This document shows positions 60,463 to 64,000 of a stretch of 64,000 bases of DNA, piece after piece. Origin of the DNA: Vibrio algarum (lineage in GTDB: Bacteria > Pseudomonadota > Gammaproteobacteria > Enterobacterales > Vibrionaceae). The translations under genes and the position numbers were made by a program. The notes under the pieces were generated by a model. It saw only the letters and a program-made list of their open reading frames with translations. It was not told where the DNA came from and made no database searches. How positions within the stretch are numbered: the stretch's first letter is position 1; each line of letters opens with the position of its first letter. The DNA lies in the NCBI RefSeq assembly GCF_028204155.1, contig NZ_JAQLOI010000001.1, positions 1,054,001-1,118,000 of the forward strand, read 5' to 3'.

Positions 60463-60474
60463 AGGAACAGAGTA

Positions 60475-63400
60475 ATGATTACATTTGAAGCGCTAATTGC
60501 TCGTCGTGATTGGGAGAATCCTCAATCATTTCAGGCAAATCAGATTGAAGCTCATAGTCCACTTAATCACTTTATTAGTGTTGAAGATGCGTTATCTAAA
60601 CAAAATCAGTCGAAAGTGAGTCTGAATGGTAATTGGAAGTTCAAGCTGTTTGCTCAACCAGAAATGGTACCTGCCAGTTTTATAGATATCGATTTTGACG
60701 ATTCCAAATGGAACTCAATCAAGGTGCCGAGTAATTGGCAGTTACAAGGTGAGCAATTAAACGCACTAGAAGGTTCTGAAGGCGGAAAAATAGATAATCC
60801 TATCTACTTAAATGTTAAATACCCATTTAAGGTCAACCCCCCGTTTGTTCCTCAAGATAACCCAACGGGGTGTTACCGTACTGAATTCGAGGTAAGCCTA
60901 GCGGACTTGGAATCGCAAAATCGTATCATTTTTGATGGTGTGAATTCTGCTTTCCATCTGTGGTGCAATGGCGTTTGGGTTGGTTATTCTCAAGATAGCC
61001 GTTTACCTGCAGAGTTTGACCTTTCGGAATATCTCAACGTTGGTACTAACACCTTATCAATAATGGTGATTCGTTGGAGTGACGGTAGTTATTTAGAAGA
61101 TCAGGATATGTGGTGGCTAAGCGGAATTTTTCGTGACGTGACACTTCTATCTAAGCCCAAAGCCCATATTGCAGATGTCTTCGTTACGCCCAAGCTTGAT
61201 GCATGCTTTAGAGATGGTTTAATCGAAGCTGAAATTACGTTAGCAAACCCGATTGAAAGCCAGGTTCAAATCCAAGTATTTGATGGTGTTACCCCTGTAT
61301 CACAAAAGGTAATTGGTAAGGTTCAAAATAAAATCGTTGACGAAAAAGGGGTGGGATAACAAGGTTTTCTTATCTGCTGATGTAAAAGAGCCTAAGCATT
61401 GGACGGCAGAAACCCCTAATTTGTATCGATTTGTCGTTACCTTGTTAAATAAGAGTGGTGATGTTGTTGATGTAGAGGCCTATGACATCGGCTTTAGAAA
61501 CATCGAAATTAAAGATGGTCAGCTGTTGGTGAATGGTAAGGCACTGCTTGTTAAAGGTGTGAACCGTCACGAACACGAACAAGATAACGGTCACGCTATT
61601 AGCGAAGAGAGCATGTTGGCAGATATCAAACTGCTTAAGCAATCTAACTTTAATGCCGTACGTACAGCGCATTATCCAAATCATCCTCGTTGGTATGAAT
61701 TGTGTGATGAGTACGGACTGTATTTAGTCGACGAAGCTAATATTGAGACGCACGGAATGTTCCCAATGGAACGCTTATCTGCGGATCCACAATGGGCCGC
61801 CGCATACATGATGCGCTTTACTAAGCTTATTGAGCGAGATAAAAACCACCCTAGCATTATTATCTGGTCACTTGGTAATGAGTCGGGGCACGGAAGTAAC
61901 CACAACGCGATGTATGCTTGGGCTAAAAATAGAGATCCATCTCGTCCGGTACAATATGAAGGTGGCGGTGCAGATACCACGGCTACCGATATTATTTGCC
62001 CTATGTATTCACGAGTAGATCAAGATCAGCCATTTCCTGCCGTACCTAAGTGGGCAATTAAGAAGTGGATAAGCCTACCCGGTGAAAATCGCCCATTAAT
62101 CTTGTGTGAGTATGCACATGCCATGGGTAACAGTATTGGTAGCTTCAATAAGTATTGGGAAGCATTTCGTCAATATCCACGTTTACAAGGTGGCTTTATC
62201 TGGGATTGGGTTGATCAAGGCATCACCAAGAAAGATAAAAATGGTACAGAATATTGGGGTTATGGTGGTGATTTTGAAGATACCAACAATGACCGTCAGT
62301 TCTGTATCAATGGCCTTATCTTTCCAGACAGGACACCGCATCCTACACTTTTCGAAGTGAAGTACTGTCAACAACCTTATCAAATAGAAATACTAGACAG
62401 TAAGGAACAAGAGCAGTCTATAACTTGGCAATTGAAGATAACCAACGAGCTGTTATTCCGTTCCAGTGAAGATGACGCGTTTATGTGGACGCTATTGGAA
62501 GATGGTATGCCAGTGTCATTAGACTCTTCGGAGTTACACATTGGTGCAGACTCTGACTTAGAGTGGTTGATTAAATGTGACTATAAATTGAAGCCAGGTT
62601 GTGACTATTTACTAAATATAGATGCGAAGTTAAGTTCTGATTGTCCTTGGGCAGAAGCTGGGCATATTGTTGCAACGGAACAGTTCAAAGTGGCGAACAA
62701 AAATAGTTTGAGTATTGATGGACGCTCTAGTAACTCAACTGAATTATCGACTACTGATCAGCCTAATCATTGGGCTGTTAAAGTGGCAGAAAGCGAGTAC
62801 GTCTGGAACAAACTGACTGGTGAACTAGAAAGTTGGACCAAAGAAGGACGTTCATTGCTTGTCAACGCGATGAAAGACAACTTCTATCGAGCACCGTTAG
62901 ATAATGATATCGGTACAAGTGAAGCCGATTTTGTTGATCCTAATGCGCCAGTGACACTTTGGGGAGAAGTTGGATTAGGCGATTGGGATAAAACCTGCCT
63001 TTCTACTGAAATGGAACAGTTAAGTACTAAAGTTCAAATAACAAGCCGATTTGCTTACCAATATCAAGAGCAGCTAATGGCAGTAACCAAGTGGACTTAT
63101 ATTTTAAATTCCGCCAATGAACTGACATTGGATATAGAAGTAGAGGTGAGTGAGCATTTACCACCGTTACCACGTATTGGTATAGAGATTGCGCTGAACC
63201 CGACGGTTATTGAAAATGATGTAACATGGTATGGTTTAGGTCCGTTTGAAAACTATCCGGATCGTCTATCTGCAGCACGGACAGGTTATTACAAAGCTAC
63301 CCTTGATCAGATGTTTACCCGTTATATCTTCCCGTCTGAAAGTGGTTTGCGTTGTAACACAAGTCGCGTTGAATTAGGGGCAATAAAAGTTACTGGTGAA

Positions 63401-63604
63401 TTTAACTTTGCGGTAAATCAATACGATCAACATAAACTTGCCGAAGCCAAGCACCCAAATGAGTTAGAAGGCGATAACGCGGTGTATCTTCGTATCGACC
63501 ACAAACATATGGGCGTTGGTGGTGATGATTCTTGGAGTCCGAGTGTTCACAAAGAGTTTTTGATTGAAGATAAAAAATTTCGATATCAATTAACCTTTTC
63601 TTAA
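60475..63604 (+). pseudogene. lacZ: Beta-galactosidase LacZ type (GH2), frameshifted
   Basis: The first frame (60475-61359) encodes the sugar-binding and first beta domains: RRDWENPQSFQANQIEAHSP, LNGNWKFKLF, PSNWQLQG and SDGSYLEDQDMWWLSGIFRD. It then reads IVDEKGVG and stops. The second frame (to 63604) continues WDNKVFLSADVKEP, GVNRHEHEQDNGHAI, the acid/base Glu in SLGNESGHGSNH, the nucleophile in LCEYAHAMGNS, and the C-terminal beta-gal domain. The switch is at the A5G4 run 61343-61351, which has one base too many; removing one gives 1042 residues, close to E. coli LacZ (1024). As read the catalytic half lacks its N-terminal domains, which complete the active site, so activity is unlikely unless recoded. 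GAGG lies before the ATG. Confidence 0.87.
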
Positions 63605-63621
63605 TTGTTAAGTATCGTTAT

Positions 63622-63648
63622 AAAACGCTCCCTAGTGGAGCGTTTTTT
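63622..63648 (+). terminator. Terminator of the galactosidase operon
   Basis: A 10-bp stem (63622-63631 with 63637-63646), a 5-nt loop and a T-run lie 17 nt after the beta-galactosidase stop. Confidence 0.9.
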
Positions 63649-63790
63649 TCAGAGCTACCAACGACGCCAGTTATAAATAATGCGTTACTCTTTCCCTTAT
63701 GAAAAAACACCTATCACCACAAAACCACCTACTTCCATAAACGACTTACTTCCTTGGGGAAATAGCCCTATCTGCTCGAAAATAGCGTCA

Positions 63791-63873
63791 TCTCCACGAA
63801 AGTGGAAATCTAATCGCATCCAGATGTCCGTCTCATGACATGACGGAGGTTTAGATTTTTGCTTTCACGTGAA
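63791..63873. repeat. Imperfect palindromic intergenic repeat
   Basis: Nested inverted repeats are visible. CCAC-GAAA-GTGG forms a small hairpin (63794-63805). AAATCTAA (63806-63813) pairs with TTAGATTT (63851-63858). TCCGTC (63827-63832) pairs with GACGGA (63842-63847). The outer CACGAAAG and CTTTCACG arms match with a short offset. The layout resembles a decayed copy of the GTCATTCCC-GCGAAAGC type mobile palindromes common between genes in Vibrio and other proteobacteria. It is non-coding. Confidence 0.55.
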
Positions 63874-63978
63874 TAGCAAAGGTTTGGGTAGTAACCGAAG
63901 AATATTATCCCCATCAAGAAAAGTAACGGTTTAATACTCAGGGTGTGATGGTGCTGATATAAATGGAGACTCTTTTAT

Positions 63979-64000
63979 ATGGGAAGAAATTACTCATTTG
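63979..64000 (+). other. Possible start of a gene cut by the window edge
   Basis: ATG at 63979, with GGAG 10 nt upstream, opens a frame (MGRNYSF) that is still open at the window end. Seven codons are too few to assign a function. The rest of 63649-63978 shows no gene apart from the palindromic repeat. Confidence 0.3.

Noticed and set aside
1..64000. CRISPR arrays, tRNA or rRNA genes, prophage
   Set aside because: No regularly spaced repeats, cloverleaf-like sequences, rRNA stretches or phage genes were seen on either strand.
63979..64000. Transposase start at the right edge
   Set aside because: MGRNYSF is compatible with several families including transposases, but seven codons give no basis for a call.

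Overview
The window reads as a chromosome segment of a member of the Vibrionaceae, probably Vibrio or a close relative. Protein sequences and gene order match what I recall of Vibrio: nusA-infB-rbfA-truB-rpsO-pnp-nlpI, ubiUV/ubiT, holD-rimI-prfC, a vcCNT-like nucleoside symporter beside deoCABD, ytjB/serB/PilZ/radA/second EF-G, and VF530. The DNA is moderately AT-rich, operons are compact and most end in clear hairpin/T-run terminators. No tRNA, rRNA, CRISPR array or complete insertion sequence was seen.

Layout. 1-8.4 kb: translation and RNA-decay genes (nusA end, infB, rbfA, truB, rpsO, pnp, nlpI). 8.4-10.3 kb: a MarR regulator and a MATE efflux pump, each preceded by the same GTTAG-N5-CTAAC palindrome. 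10.2-16.4 kb: O2-independent ubiquinone genes ubiV/ubiU (minus) and ubiT (plus) flanking a PAS-GGDEF-EAL protein, then a YhbS-like acetyltransferase, holD and rimI. 16.6-18.2 kb: prfC. 18.2-30.6 kb: a nucleoside block, with a BmpA-type ABC importer, a TatD nuclease with an extra N-terminal module, the NupC-type symporter and deoCABD; three CRP-like sites suggest cAMP control. 30.7-40.8 kb: ytjB, serB, an unknown gene with a double-PilZ c-di-GMP receptor, radA, a second EF-G, a VF530 protein and an acyl-CoA synthetase. 41.7-53.3 kb: a complete Tad/Flp pilus locus (flp, tadV, rcpC, rcpA, rcpB-like, tadZ, tadA, tadB, tadC, tadD, tadE, tadF, tadG, ompA-like). 53.6-63.6 kb: a galactoside island, with an MsmK/UgpC-type ATPase divergent from two permeases, a sugar-binding protein, a GH36 alpha-galactosidase and a GH2 beta-galactosidase. 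The last 0.4 kb holds an imperfect palindromic intergenic repeat and perhaps the first codons of another gene.

The most unusual feature is in the Tad locus. Four genes (tadV, tadB, tadC, tadG) are each split by what looks like one missing base in a mononucleotide run, all in the same direction; tadZ may be a fifth. Restoring one base gives proteins of normal family length in every case. Runs of equal or greater length stay in frame in neighbouring genes, so a uniform base-calling fault is not the obvious explanation. The tadG site is also a perfect in-frame T_TTT_TTA slippery heptamer. The beta-galactosidase is split by an extra base. These could be decay of accessory loci, reversible phase switching, programmed frameshifting or assembly error; read data and mass spectrometry would decide.
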